DNA of 44,653 nt, from contig JAWVCW010000035.1 of assembly GCA_033857955.1 (NCBI GenBank), positions 1 to 44,653 of the forward strand, written 5' to 3'. This document shows positions 24,960 to 34,684 of the stretch, in pieces. This DNA is from Gaiellasilicea sp033857955 (GTDB taxonomy: Bacteria > Actinomycetota > Thermoleophilia > Gaiellales > Gaiellaceae). Made by a program: the position numbers and the translations under genes. Within the stretch, counting starts at the first letter, position 1. Every line of letters starts with the position of its first letter. The notes under the pieces are model-generated. The model ran no database searches, was not told the origin of the DNA, and was given only the letters and a program-made list of their open reading frames with translations.

Positions 24960-26039
24960 TCAGCCCCGGAGTACGGCCGTGCAGTCGACTGCGCCGCTCC
25001 GAACCTCGGCGATCGCCTCACTGTAGGCCGCGAACGCAGGCTTGCGCCTCCAATCGGCCCAGAGCAGGCCGGACTGCCAGCCTCCGAGCAGCGTCTCGTC
25101 GACCAGCAGGAAGTTGAAGTACGCCGCGACGCGAGGCTGGCAGTCGGCGAGCCGGAGGGCCGCGGCGATCTGTTCCGCCTGCTCTCCCGGCCCGAGGGTC
25201 CGGGCGACCGTCTCCCGGCCCGAGTAGTACGAGCGGCGCTGCTTTCCCGCCGTCGTCGTCTGGAAGCCGTTCTCGAGATACCAGATCGGCGTCGGAGGCT
25301 GCGCTGTCCCGGCGAAGGACTCGTCGAGCACCGCGACGAGGCGGTCGTAGTCGCCTTGCCCGATGTAGACCTCGTGCCGCGCGGTCGGCCCCTCGCCTGG
25401 AAACAGCGGATAGGGGTTGTGACCTGCGGCGTCGAAGAGCGGCAGCTGCCGCCCGCTCGCACGGTAGGCCGCACCGACCCCGCGGATGAACGCAGCGGGG
25501 TCGTGGCTCGAGGACGTCGTCGTCAGGACGTTCACTCCCGGGATGGACCCGTGCAGAACGTCCCAGCAGCGAGCGAGCAGCGCCGCGTAGTCCTCGGGCG
25601 CGCCTTCGCGCGGCTGCCAGAACGTGTCCGAGTTCGCCTCGTTCCAGATCACCACGTCCCGAACCTCTCCGTACCGGATCAGAACGTTGCGGACGAAGCG
25701 GCAGTAGTCCTCGCGCGCCGCGGGGTCATGCGGTGCGTCGGCCGCGCTGCCATAGACCCCGAGCACGATCCGCACGCCGTCTGCATGCGCGGCGACCGCG
25801 CGGCGGAGCGCGTCGTGGTCCGGACTCGTCAGGTGCCGCTTGCCGCGGCGCCACTCGAGGGTCACCCGCATGCCTCCGAGACCTAGGGCCCGCACCGCGC
25901 CGAGAATCGACGCGGGTTGCTCGGTCCACTTGATGCTGTCGTCGTGCACTCCGATCAGGAGATCGGGGCCGGCGCGCGCAGGCTCCGGCCCGACGAGCAG
26001 GGCCAGAAGCAAGAGCGAGAGCGCCGCAGAGACTCTCAT
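24960..26039 (-). CDS. Secreted glycoside-hydrolase-like protein, clan A TIM barrel
   Basis: 359 residues with a signal peptide (SAALSLLLLALLVGPEPARA). The clan GH-A pattern is clear: the acid/base in VVIWNEANSD (E134), a following HNPYP strand motif (H207-N-P), and the nucleophile in IWYLENGFQTTT (E256). Both catalytic Glu are present. A Cys pair may form a disulfide in the C-terminal part. It should cleave or rearrange a beta-linked sugar polymer outside the cell. The exact family (GH5, GH39 or an unnumbered relative) I cannot fix. It is convergent with rpoD and divergent from a dipeptidase gene. Confidence 0.82.
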   Translation of the reverse strand: MRVSAALSLLLLALLVGPEPARAGPDLLIGVHDDSIKWTEQPASILGAVRALGLGGMRVTLEWRRGKRHLTSPDHDALRRAVAAHADGVRIVLGVYGSAADAPHDPAAREDYCRFVRNVLIRYGEVRDVVIWNEANSDTFWQPREGAPEDYAALLARCWDVLHGSIPGVNVLTTTSSSHDPAAFIRGVGAAYRASGRQLPLFDAAGHNPYPLFPGEGPTARHEVYIGQGDYDRLVAVLDESFAGTAQPPTPIWYLENGFQTTTAGKQRRSYYSGRETVARTLGPGEQAEQIAAALRLADCQPRVAAYFNFLLVDETLLGGWQSGLLWADWRRKPAFAAYSEAIAEVRSGAVDCTAVLRG

Positions 26040-26134
26040 CTGGTCTCATCCTCGGCGGCTGCGCGGCATCCGCAATCGCCCGAAAGGACGGTCCGGTACC
26101 CGCCGCGGCGGCCGGTTTCCCTAGACTCGCGACG

Positions 26135-27472
26135 ATGAGCGCCCTGGACAAGGCCTGGTTCGACGAGCTCAGCGAGCTCCTGCGCATCCCGTCGGTCAGC
26201 GCCGACCCGGCGCACAAGGACGACGTCGTTCAGGCAGCAGAGTGGGTCGCGGACAAGATTCGCCGTGCGGGCGGGGAGGCCGAGCTCGTCCCCTACGGCG
26301 AGCGGCCGCTCGTCGTCGGCGAGATTCGCGCGTCCTCGAACGCTGACAGCGCGCCGACGATCCTCGCCTACGGCCATTTCGACGTGCAGCCGCCGGCGCC
26401 GCTCGAGCTTTGGGAATCCGATCCCTTCGAGGCGACGATCCGCGACGAATGGCTGTACGCGCGCGGTGTGGCCGACGACAAGGGCCAGCTCTGGATGATC
26501 CTGCACGCAGCGGGTCTGCTCGCGGCCGAAGGGGCGCTCCCCGTCAACCTCCGTATCGTCTCCGACGGCGAAGAGGAGGTGGGCGGCCAGTCGATCGTGG
26601 AGTTCCTCGAGCAGGACGAGCGCGGCGCAGATGCCTGCGTGATCTTCGACGGCGGCATGGAGTCGCGCGAGCTGCCGGCGCTCTCGATCGCCACCCGCGG
26701 CCTCGCAGCCTTCAACGTCCGCGTTCGCACCGGCGAGCGGGACCTCCATTCGGGCATGTACGGCAACGCTGCGATGAACGCGATCCACGCTCTGATCGAG
26801 ACCCTCGGCGGCATCCTCCCGCGCGACGGACGCGTGCCGGACGCACTGAGGGTCGGGATTGCCCCGGTCACCGACGAGGAGCGGGCGGGCTGGAGCCAGC
26901 AGCCGTCCGGCGCTGAGGTTCTCCGGGAGGCGGGCGCAGTCCCGTACGACCCGCAGGCCGCCGACGAGTTCTACCTCCGCACGACGGCGGAGAGCTCGGT
27001 CGAGGTGAACGGCATCCTCGGCGGGAAGCCCGGCCTCAAGAACACGACAGTCATCTCCGAGGCACAGGCCAACTTCACCGTCCGGCTCGCTCCGGGCCAG
27101 GATCCGAAAGCGGTTGCGCCCGAGGTCGAGCGCCTGCTCAGGGAGGCCGCGCCCGAGGGCGCGACGATCGAGGTCGAGGAACTGGCGGGCTCAACCCGTC
27201 CCGGCCTCGTCGACCCCAACTCCCAGGTCGTGAAGATCGCGCAGGATGCCTTCGAGGCGTCCTTCGGGGTCCGGCCGATCCTCACGCGCTCGGGCGGGAC
27301 GCTGCCGATCATGCCCGCGTTGCAGGACAAGGGGATCCCGACGATCCTCACCGGCTTCGCCCTGCCGGAGAGCAACGTGCACTCGCCGAACGAGCGGATG
27401 CTCGTCGAGTTCTTTCCGCGCGGCGTCGACACGATCCGAGAGCTCTACAGACGCCTTGGCGACCTCGCGTAG
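26135..27472 (+). CDS. M20-family dipeptidase
   Basis: 445 residues of the cytosolic nonspecific dipeptidase/CPG2-like branch. Zinc ligands and catalytic residues are visible: H81 and D83 in YGHFDVQP, D114 in GVADDKGQ, the Glu pair in SDGEEEVGG (E146-E148), and a C-terminal His in NVHSPNE. The insertion domain begins with RTGERDLHSGMYG, whose His reaches into the partner active site. It hydrolyses dipeptides in the cytoplasm. The gene is ten bases upstream of pepT, so both are likely co-expressed for peptide use. Start ATG at 26135. Confidence 0.93.
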   Translation: MSALDKAWFDELSELLRIPSVSADPAHKDDVVQAAEWVADKIRRAGGEAELVPYGERPLVVGEIRASSNADSAPTILAYGHFDVQPPAPLELWESDPFEATIRDEWLYARGVADDKGQLWMILHAAGLLAAEGALPVNLRIVSDGEEEVGGQSIVEFLEQDERGADACVIFDGGMESRELPALSIATRGLAAFNVRVRTGERDLHSGMYGNAAMNAIHALIETLGGILPRDGRVPDALRVGIAPVTDEERAGWSQQPSGAEVLREAGAVPYDPQAADEFYLRTTAESSVEVNGILGGKPGLKNTTVISEAQANFTVRLAPGQDPKAVAPEVERLLREAAPEGATIEVEELAGSTRPGLVDPNSQVVKIAQDAFEASFGVRPILTRSGGTLPIMPALQDKGIPTILTGFALPESNVHSPNERMLVEFFPRGVDTIRELYRRLGDLA

Positions 27473-27482
27473 CACAGCGTTC

Positions 27483-28736
27483 GTGACGCCGCTCGCGGCC
27501 GAGCTCGCGGACGACGTCCTCGAGCGGTTCCTCCGCTACGCCCGGATCGACACCCAGTCCGCCGCCGGCGTGGACGCCTCGCCGTCGACCGAGAAACAGC
27601 TCGACCTTGCGCGGCTCCTGCGCGACGAACTGGAGGAGATCGGGCTCGAGGACGTACGGCTCGACGAGCACGGCTATGTCTACGGCTCGCTCGACGGGGT
27701 CGAGTCCGCGCCGCCGATCGGGCTGATCGCGCACATCGACACGTCGCCCGACGTGAACGGAACAGGCGTGAGCCCGCAGGTGCACGAGAGCTACGACGGC
27801 GGCGTGATCGAGCTGCCCGGCGACCCGAGCGTCGTGCTCGACCCCGAGGAGTTGCCGCTGCTGAAGAAGAAAGTCGGCCACGGCATCGTCACCACCGACG
27901 GCACCACGCTCCTCGGCGCGGACGACAAGGCGGGCGTCGCGGAGATCATGGCCGCCGTTGCCTACCTGAAGCGCAACCCGGACATCGAGCATGCGCCGAT
28001 CCGCGTCGCCTTCACGGTCGACGAGGAAGTCGCCGGGGGCGCCGAGCACCTCGACCTGGAGCGCTTCGGGGCCAAGTACGCCTACACGCTGGACGGCGCC
28101 GAGCTGGGGGAGATGGAAGCCGAGACGTTCAACGCGTCGAAGGTGACGCTCACGATCCGGGGACGCTCGACCCATCCCGGTACGGCGAAGGGACAGCTCG
28201 TGAACGCCGTGAAGCTCGCCGCAGACCTCATTGCCGCGTTGCCGCGCGACGGGCTCTCGCCCGAGACGACCGAGGAGCGCGAGGGGTTCGTCCACCCGAC
28301 GAAGATCTCCGGTGGCGCGGAGCAGGCGTCGATCGAGTTCATCGTCCGTGACCACGACGCCGCAAAGATGGACGAGCACGTGGCTCTGCTGCGCCGCCTT
28401 GCGGACGAGCTGAAGGAGCGCGAGCCGCGTGCGTCTGTCGAGGTGCGCGAGGAGGAGCAGTACCGCAACATGGGCGAGGTGATCGACCGCCACCCCGAGG
28501 TGATCGAAGCGGCAGAGGAGGCGATCCGGCGGATCGGCGTGGAGCCGGTGCACACGATCATCCGCGGCGGCACCGACGGCGCGCGGCTGTCACATCGCGG
28601 CCTGCCGACGCCGAACCTCTTCACGGGCGGCTCGGAGTACCACTCGCGTCGCGAGTGGGCGAGCGTGCAGGACATGGCCGCCGCAGCGGCAATGATCGTC
28701 GAGCTCGCCCGCGTCTGGGCGGAGAGGTCCGCCTAA
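27483..28736 (+). CDS. pepT: Peptidase T (tripeptide aminopeptidase)
   Basis: 417 residues from GTG at 27483, near the usual ~410. The M20B zinc site is intact: H84 and D86 in LIAHIDTSPD, D147 in LLGADDKAG, E181-E182 in FTVDEEVAGG, and the last His in GGSEYHSRREW. FVHPTKISGG and IIRGGTDGARLS are typical of PepT. It removes the N-terminal residue from tripeptides. The upstream open frame is an antisense-like extension inside the dipeptidase gene. Its stop overlaps the stop of the convergent formamidase gene by four bases. Confidence 0.94.
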   Translation: MTPLAAELADDVLERFLRYARIDTQSAAGVDASPSTEKQLDLARLLRDELEEIGLEDVRLDEHGYVYGSLDGVESAPPIGLIAHIDTSPDVNGTGVSPQVHESYDGGVIELPGDPSVVLDPEELPLLKKKVGHGIVTTDGTTLLGADDKAGVAEIMAAVAYLKRNPDIEHAPIRVAFTVDEEVAGGAEHLDLERFGAKYAYTLDGAELGEMEAETFNASKVTLTIRGRSTHPGTAKGQLVNAVKLAADLIAALPRDGLSPETTEEREGFVHPTKISGGAEQASIEFIVRDHDAAKMDEHVALLRRLADELKEREPRASVEVREEEQYRNMGEVIDRHPEVIEAAEEAIRRIGVEPVHTIIRGGTDGARLSHRGLPTPNLFTGGSEYHSRREWASVQDMAAAAAMIVELARVWAERSA

Positions 28737-29659
28737 GCAGCGAACGGTGCCGGGGTCGCGGCGAGCTTCGGGATCGAGACACGGGCGATCGCGCTGAACG
28801 GCGACGGCTTGCACGCCTGGCAGATGCCGACGTCGCAGGCCACTGAGAGGAAGACGAACGCCTCCTCGACGGAGAAGCCCCACTCGTCGACGAGCAGCTT
28901 CGCCGCCTCCTCGGTCGCGGCCTGCATCGCCTCGTGGAAGTCGCCGCCGGAGGTGCCGTGCGTCAGCCAGGCACCGGGCAGCTCCGTGACCGGCCACGTC
29001 GCCTGCTTGCCCTTGAGCACGTCGAAGCGGGCGACGACCTCGCCGCTGATCTCGACGCCGGTGCCGCAGATCTCACCGTCGCCCATCGAAGCGTGCATGT
29101 CGCCGACCGCGAACATGCCGCCCGGCTGGCGAACCGGAAAGTAGAGCGTCGCGCCGGGGCCGTGCAGATGGTCGTCGAGGTTGCCGCCGTGCCGGCCAGC
29201 CCAGCCGTTCGTGATCTCCTCGCCGTCGGTGGCGACCCCGACGACGCCTACCATCGGCCGCAGCGGAAAGCTGATCCGTTCGTTCATCCGGATCGTCTCC
29301 TCGTCCACGTCGAAGACGTACGTGACCGGCGAGCGCACCTTGTCGATCAGCTGCCCGAACTCGGGGATGATCGTCGCGAAGCCGCGCGGCCCCGGCCGGA
29401 CCTCGAGCAGTTGGACGACGAGCGAGTCGCCTGGCTCGGCGCCGCGCACCGCGACCGGGCCGGTGGCGCTGTTGACGCGCGAGAAGTCGATGTCGCTGAC
29501 GAGATCCTCTTCCGACTGGATCTGCCCCGTGAAGCAGTCGTTCGTCTCGAAACGAACGGTGGCTCCGGGCTCGACCTCGAGCACCGGCTCGAGGTCTGGC
29601 CCGAAGCCCCAGATCACCTGATCGCGGGTGACGACGTGATCGACGGCGACCGTTGCCAT
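28733..29659 (-). CDS. Acetamidase/formamidase family amidase
   Basis: 308 residues from ATG at 29659. The ATG shares its A with the TGA of the permease gene (TGATG). Family blocks are TNDCFTGQIQ, GNLDDHLHGPGATLYFPV, and GDMHASMGDGEICGTGVE, which carry the metal-binding Asp and His residues. KLLVDEWGFSVEEAFVFLSV and DVGICQ complete the C-terminal half. Members hydrolyse formamide or acetamide to the acid and ammonia. Linkage to an APC permease and an amidohydrolase suggests uptake and breakdown of an amide-containing compound as a nitrogen source. Confidence 0.92.
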   Translation of the reverse strand: MATVAVDHVVTRDQVIWGFGPDLEPVLEVEPGATVRFETNDCFTGQIQSEEDLVSDIDFSRVNSATGPVAVRGAEPGDSLVVQLLEVRPGPRGFATIIPEFGQLIDKVRSPVTYVFDVDEETIRMNERISFPLRPMVGVVGVATDGEEITNGWAGRHGGNLDDHLHGPGATLYFPVRQPGGMFAVGDMHASMGDGEICGTGVEISGEVVARFDVLKGKQATWPVTELPGAWLTHGTSGGDFHEAMQAATEEAAKLLVDEWGFSVEEAFVFLSVACDVGICQACKPSPFSAIARVSIPKLAATPAPFAA

Positions 29660-31143
29660 CACTGGCCCGGCAACGGTTCGGTCGGGGGTGGGACGTCGTA
29701 CGGTCCGGCCGGCCCGACCATCTCCTCCTCGAGGAAGATCCGGTCGGCGTTGTCGAGCAGCGACCGCTTGGTCAGCGCGATGTAGGCGGTGACGAGGAGT
29801 GCGAGCGCGAAGCCGGCAATCGCGGCGAAGTTGCCGAAGCGGAGCGGCTCCGGGGCGAGCGGCCGGTACTGGTACCAGAGCGGCGGTAGGAAGGCGAGCG
29901 CGCCGAGGGCCGGAAAGATCCCGTGCAGCCACCAGTTCCACTCCGCCCGCGCCTTCTTCCAGTAGTACGCGATCGTCGCGAGACAGACCGTGATGTAGAC
30001 GACGATCACGAGGCTCGTGGCGGCGAAGGAGATGACGCCGAACCCGTTCAGAGGACCCCACTTCCAGCCGAGCAGCAGCGCGAGGACGACCCCGAAGATC
30101 GTCTGCACCACGATCGCGAAGTGCGGCGTCCGGTGCTCGGGGTGCGTGCGGGCGAACGCGCTCGGAAGCACGCCGTTTCGGCCCATCGCGAACATCACGC
30201 GGCTCGAGGCGTTGACGCCCGCATTTGAGTTTGCGAGAGCGGAGTTGACGATCGCCAGGAAGATCAGGACCCAGCCGCCGCTCCAGAAGACGTCGCCGAG
30301 ATGCTGCCAGGGGTTTGCCTCCTTGAGCGTGTCGGCGGTGAAGTTCGGGAAGCCCGTCCCGATCACCCACGCGTAGGAACAGAGGACGTAGAAGAGACCG
30401 ATCCCGAGGCAGGCGCCGATCACGGCCCTCGGAATGTTCCGCCTCGGGTCGCGCGTCTCCTCTGCGAGCGGGGCCGAAGACTCGAAGCCGATGAAGGCGA
30501 GGATGCAGAAGACCATCCCCTTGAAGATCCCGTTGAAGGTGCCGGCTTCGGCGTTCGAGGGGTTGAACGTCTGCAGGGTCAGGTCGCCCGCGTTGGACAG
30601 GAGCATCCAGATCGAGAGAGCGGCGAAGACGCCGATCTCGAAGATCCCGAGTGCGATCCCCGCCCGCGTCGAGAGCCGGACGTCGCGATACGTGAGGAAG
30701 AACACCACTGCGGCGGCGAAGAGCACCCAGATCGTCCACTGGCCGGTCCAGTCCCAGCCGACGTTGTTGCGCATCACGTCGGTCGTCGCCCAGGCGAAGA
30801 TCAGGAAGAGAAGTGGGGCGACGAGCGGCTGGAAGCAGAGGAAGATGAGGCCGACGAAGAAGCCCGGCACCGGCCCGAGTCCGTGCGTGACGTAGCTGTA
30901 GAGCCCGCCGGCGGACGGGATCTTGCGCGCCATCTGGCCGATCGAGCTCGCGACCAGGAGGCAGGCGATCAGCGCGAGCAGGACAGACAGGGGCAGCGCG
31001 GGTCCGGCGAACTGGACCGAGAAGAGAATCGAGAACGCGATCGCCGCACCCGGCGCCATGTGCGTGATCGACTGGAAGAGCGCGTGCGGTAGCCCGATCG
31101 AGCGCTCACGCAGCCGGTCCGGAGCCGCAGCCGGAGCATCCAT
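29659..31143 (-). CDS. APC-superfamily amino acid or amide permease
   Basis: 494 residues, about 12 membrane spans. The first span carries the APC signature HMAPGAAIAFSILFSVQFAG, and IPSAGGLYSYVTHGLG is the conserved loop after span 2. FIGFESSAPLAEETRDPRRNIPRA is the classic mid-protein motif of this family. A strong GAAAGGAGG ribosome site precedes the ATG. It sits between an amidohydrolase and a formamidase, so its cargo is probably an amide, amine or amino acid degraded by them. The C-terminal tail is long, proline-rich and cytoplasmic. Confidence 0.92.
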   Translation of the reverse strand: MDAPAAAPDRLRERSIGLPHALFQSITHMAPGAAIAFSILFSVQFAGPALPLSVLLALIACLLVASSIGQMARKIPSAGGLYSYVTHGLGPVPGFFVGLIFLCFQPLVAPLLFLIFAWATTDVMRNNVGWDWTGQWTIWVLFAAAVVFFLTYRDVRLSTRAGIALGIFEIGVFAALSIWMLLSNAGDLTLQTFNPSNAEAGTFNGIFKGMVFCILAFIGFESSAPLAEETRDPRRNIPRAVIGACLGIGLFYVLCSYAWVIGTGFPNFTADTLKEANPWQHLGDVFWSGGWVLIFLAIVNSALANSNAGVNASSRVMFAMGRNGVLPSAFARTHPEHRTPHFAIVVQTIFGVVLALLLGWKWGPLNGFGVISFAATSLVIVVYITVCLATIAYYWKKARAEWNWWLHGIFPALGALAFLPPLWYQYRPLAPEPLRFGNFAAIAGFALALLVTAYIALTKRSLLDNADRIFLEEEMVGPAGPYDVPPPTEPLPGQ

Positions 31144-31214
31144 ACCTGCCTCCTTTCGGTGTCATGTCAGAAGCCGGACGATCCTCGCACGATCGTGACG
31201 TCCGACGCAAGCGC

Positions 31215-32747
31215 CTACCACGGAGGCGGGTTGTGTACCCAGCGGCCGCCGACCATCGTCGCGACGACCTGGACCTCGCGCAGCTCCTCCGGCTCGCCGG
31301 CGAAGGGATCGCGGTCGAGGACGGCCAGGTCGGCGAGGTGGCCGGGGATCAGCTTGCCGCGGCGACGGCCGTCGTGCGAGAGCCAGGCGGGTGCGACGCA
31401 CGTCGCGTGGAAGGCCTGCTCGATCGTCAGCGCCTCCTCCGGCCTCCACGCGGGCCGATCGTCGTTCGAGCGGAGAACACCGGCGACGATTCCCGCCAGC
31501 GGATCGAGCTCCTCGACCGGCGCATCCGAGCCGTTCACGACGACGGCGCCCGAGTCGAGCAGCGAGCGGAACGCGTACGTGCCCTCGACCCGGTCGGGCC
31601 AGAACCGCTCGGCGAGGTCACGGTCTGAGGGAGCGTGCGAGAACTGAACCGAGCACGCGATCCCGAGCTCGGCGAAGCGGGGAAGATCCTCGGCGGTCAG
31701 GCACTGCGCGTGCTCGATCCTTTGCCGCAGGCCCTTGTGCTCCCAGGCGCCGCGGGTCGCCTCGAAGGCGTCCAGCGCGTTGCGGTTCGCCTGGTCGCCG
31801 ATCGCGTGTACGCCGACCGGCCAGCCCTTCTCGGCTCCGCGCCGGATGATCTCCTCGAGCTCCTCCCGCGACGTGATCTCGACACCGGAGCCGTCGGTCA
31901 GCATTGCCGTCCGCGAGCCGAGCGTCCCGTCCATGAAGCACTTCAGGTAGCCGACCCGGAGGAACTCGTCTCCGAAGCCGGACCGGAGCGAGAGCGCCGC
32001 CGCGCCGTCGAGGAGATCGTGCGGGATCGAGCCCCAGACCCGCAGCGAGAGGTTCCCTTCGTCACGCAGCCGCTGGAAGATGCCGGGCGAGCCGAGCCAG
32101 CCGTCCTTGTCGTGGATCGCCACCACCCCGCGTGAGTTCGCCAGCTTGATCCCGGCTCGTGTCGCTTCCACCCACTCGTCCTCGGTCGTCAGGACGTAGC
32201 GGTCGCGGAACCGCCAGGCGGCCTCCTCGCGCAGGATGCCGGTCGGCTCGCCGTGCTCGTCGCGCTCCACCACGCCGCCCTCGACGTCGAGATCGCCCTG
32301 TGCTGCCGCCAGGGCGGCCGAGTTCAGCCAGGCGGAGTGGTAGTCCTTCGAGATCATGATCGCCGGCGTCTCCCCCGTGACCTCGTCGAGCGCCTCCTTG
32401 GTCGGGGAGGCGTACGGCTTCCAGTCGCCGTCGCGCCAGCCGTAGCCCCGCAGCCAGCGGCCGGTTGGCGTCTCCGCGTCGCGGACCCGTGCCAGCGCCT
32501 CGTCGAGCGACGCGCAACCGTCGAGCTTCACCTGCCGCTGCGCGAGCGACCAGGTCGGGAAGTGGACGTGCGAGTCCGTGAACCCCGGCAGGACGCAGCG
32601 TCCGCCGAGGTCGACCACGTCCGGGCTGGCCAGCGCCGTCTCGTGCACCCCGACCCCGCCGGCGACGTAGGGACCCGCGATCGCAAGCGCTCGCGAGGAG
32701 GGCAGGGAAGGGTCCATCGTCCTGACGACGCCGTTCTCGAGGATCAC
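31215..32747 (-). CDS. Amidohydrolase, YtcJ-like
   Basis: 510 residues of the metal-dependent amidohydrolase superfamily. The metal-binding HxH is in FTDSHVHFPTW. Other motifs are GVVAIHDKDGW, the conserved His of VGVHAIGDQANRNAL, RIEHAQ, and the Asp of VVNGSDAPVEELDP. The N- and C-terminal strands (ILENGVVRTMDP; GHLADLAVLDRDPF) form the flanking beta domain. YtcJ-type enzymes cleave amide-like bonds, including N-substituted formamides in NfdA. This fits the formamidase at the end of the operon. Gap to the permease is 71 bases. The 62 bases before the start separate it from the divergent repeat protein. Confidence 0.9.
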   Translation of the reverse strand: MILENGVVRTMDPSLPSSRALAIAGPYVAGGVGVHETALASPDVVDLGGRCVLPGFTDSHVHFPTWSLAQRQVKLDGCASLDEALARVRDAETPTGRWLRGYGWRDGDWKPYASPTKEALDEVTGETPAIMISKDYHSAWLNSAALAAAQGDLDVEGGVVERDEHGEPTGILREEAAWRFRDRYVLTTEDEWVEATRAGIKLANSRGVVAIHDKDGWLGSPGIFQRLRDEGNLSLRVWGSIPHDLLDGAAALSLRSGFGDEFLRVGYLKCFMDGTLGSRTAMLTDGSGVEITSREELEEIIRRGAEKGWPVGVHAIGDQANRNALDAFEATRGAWEHKGLRQRIEHAQCLTAEDLPRFAELGIACSVQFSHAPSDRDLAERFWPDRVEGTYAFRSLLDSGAVVVNGSDAPVEELDPLAGIVAGVLRSNDDRPAWRPEEALTIEQAFHATCVAPAWLSHDGRRRGKLIPGHLADLAVLDRDPFAGEPEELREVQVVATMVGGRWVHNPPPW

Positions 32748-32809
32748 GGCGGTGAGCCTAGCCCAGCCCGAACAGAACCTTTACCAGTCTCCTGGCATCC
32801 TCTTCACCG

Positions 32810-34645
32810 GTGGCGGGTATTTCAGCGGTGACAACGCGGAGGAGGGGCGGCACCATCCACAGATTTCTCGGTCTCGGAGTTCTCGTTTCGACGATCGCGC
32901 TCGCTTTCGCGGGCGCGTCGGTGGCGGCGACTCCATCGGCGATCACCGGGCCGGTCAACTCGGTCGGGCCGACCACGGCGACCGTGACGGGGACGGTGAA
33001 TCCGAACGGACAGGCGACGACCTGGTACGTCGAGTACGGAACGAGCACGAGCTACGGCACCAAGACGCCCACCGAGAGCGCCGGCTCGGGCACGGCCAAC
33101 ACCGCAGTGTCCGCCGACCTCACCGGGCTGACGCCGGGCACGACCTACCACTACCGAGTCGTCGCAACGAACAGCTCCGGCACGGCTCGAGGCGCGGACG
33201 GGATCTTCACGACCTCTTCGGCGCCGGTCGCGGTCACGGGCTCGGCGACGAGCATCACGGTGACATCCGCGACGCTGAACGGAACCGTCGACCCGAACGG
33301 CCGGGAGACGACGTGGTACGTCGAGTACGGGACGAGCACGAGCTACGGGTCGAAGACGGCCGAGAAGAACGCAGGGTCGGGCACCAACGCGGTCAACGTC
33401 TCCGTGCCGGTATCGGGCCTGACGCGCGGGCGGCTCTACCACTACCGCCTCGTCGCCACGAGCGACGCCGGGACGAGCCGAGGCGCAGACCGGACGTTCT
33501 CGACGACCACGTCGCCGGTCGTGGTCACCGGGTCCGCCAGCTCGATTTCGCTGACCTCGGCGAAGCTCAACGGCACCGTCACTCCGAACGGACAGGCGAC
33601 GACATGGTTCTTCGAGTACGGGACGACTACGCGCTACGGCTCCAGGACGGCCACCAAGAGCGCGGGCTCGGGCACGGGCGCGGTGAAGGTGTCCGCGTCG
33701 CTGACGCGCCTGAGGACGACGACCATCTATCACTACCGTCTCGTCGCGACGAACGCTTCCGGCAGCACTCTCGGCGGCGACCGGAGCTTCAGCACGTCGC
33801 TCCCGCCCGGCGTGCGCACGGGCCCTGCTCAGGACGTGGGCTCGACGACGGCGACTCTGACCGGCTCGACCGACCCGGGCGGCCGCGCGACGACGTGGTG
33901 GTTCGAGTACGGGACGTCGTCGCGCTACGGCTCGCGTACGTCGTCGCGGAGCGCCGGCTCGAGCGCGGGCAGCCGCTCCGTGAGCGCCGGCGTCTCAGGC
34001 TTGGCGACGGGGACGGTCTACCACTACCGGCTCGTCGCGAAGAGCGATGCCGGAACGAGCCGTGGCGCCGACGCCACGTTCACCACGCTCGGCGTCACGC
34101 TCAACGCGCCCGCGCTCCGGGTCGTCTACGGCCGAGGCATCACGCTGTCGGGATCGATCCCGACCAGGCGGGCAGGAGAGACCGTGACCGTCTTTGCGCA
34201 GAGCTCCGGCGAAGGATCGTTCCACTCGATCGCGACAGTCCTGACCGCAGCCGACGGAACGTGGCGCTATCTCGCGAAGCCGAGGATCCGCACGTCCTAC
34301 ATGGCGAGCTGGAACCGCGGCATGAGCGGCGCCACCGTCGTAGGCGTTCAACCGGCGATCTCCCTGCGCCGGACCGCCGCCGGACTGTTGTCGACGCGCG
34401 TCACCGGCGCTCGCTCCTTCCGCGGCCGCTTCGTCCAGCTCCAGCGGCGGACCGCCGCGGGACGCTGGGTGACCATCAAGCGCGTGCGCCTGAACGGTCG
34501 CTCAGCCGCGCTCTTGCGCCCGGTGACCTTCCGGGCCGCCCTTCCCCGCGGCGCTTCGACGCTCCGCATCGCGATGAGCGTCAACCAGGCCGGAGACGGC
34601 TACCTCGGCGGCTTCAGCCGAACGCTCGTCTTCCGCCGCAGCTGA
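32810..34645 (+). CDS. Secreted protein with four fibronectin-III-like repeats
   Basis: 611 residues from GTG at 32810; GTG 32828 is an equally plausible start. The signal peptide is FLGLGVLVSTIALAFAGASV with cleavage near AAA. Residues ~44-430 are four repeats of ~97 residues with the pattern TGTVNPNGQATTWYVEYG, then YHYRVVATNSSGT, and a closing GADGIFTT. The remaining ~180 residues form another beta-rich domain with Arg-rich strands (LQRRTAAGRWVTIKRVRLNG). No LPxTG or membrane anchor is seen. It is probably an extracellular adhesive or structural protein. Confidence 0.85.
   Translation: MAGISAVTTRRRGGTIHRFLGLGVLVSTIALAFAGASVAATPSAITGPVNSVGPTTATVTGTVNPNGQATTWYVEYGTSTSYGTKTPTESAGSGTANTAVSADLTGLTPGTTYHYRVVATNSSGTARGADGIFTTSSAPVAVTGSATSITVTSATLNGTVDPNGRETTWYVEYGTSTSYGSKTAEKNAGSGTNAVNVSVPVSGLTRGRLYHYRLVATSDAGTSRGADRTFSTTTSPVVVTGSASSISLTSAKLNGTVTPNGQATTWFFEYGTTTRYGSRTATKSAGSGTGAVKVSASLTRLRTTTIYHYRLVATNASGSTLGGDRSFSTSLPPGVRTGPAQDVGSTTATLTGSTDPGGRATTWWFEYGTSSRYGSRTSSRSAGSSAGSRSVSAGVSGLATGTVYHYRLVAKSDAGTSRGADATFTTLGVTLNAPALRVVYGRGITLSGSIPTRRAGETVTVFAQSSGEGSFHSIATVLTAADGTWRYLAKPRIRTSYMASWNRGMSGATVVGVQPAISLRRTAAGLLSTRVTGARSFRGRFVQLQRRTAAGRWVTIKRVRLNGRSAALLRPVTFRAALPRGASTLRIAMSVNQAGDGYLGGFSRTLVFRRS
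32939..34099 (+). repeat. Four tandem ~290-base coding repeats
   Basis: Units begin near 32939, 33227, 33518 and 33809, so spacings are 288, 291 and 291 bases. Each unit encodes one fibronectin-like domain. Units share conserved stretches such as GAGTACGGGACG and TACCACTACCG, but are diverged enough that recent expansion is unlikely for all four. Confidence 0.8.
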
Positions 34646-34684
34646 GCCTTCTAGACTCGGCGTCATGCTGGGGCTCGGCAGCCT

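Noticed and set aside
28733..28736. Four-base overlap of the convergent pepT and formamidase stop codons
   Set aside because: Real but ordinary for a compact genome; no sign of a regulatory function.
32939..34099. Regular repeats considered as a CRISPR array
   Set aside because: Units are ~290 bases, diverged and in frame within a coding gene, encoding fibronectin-like domains.
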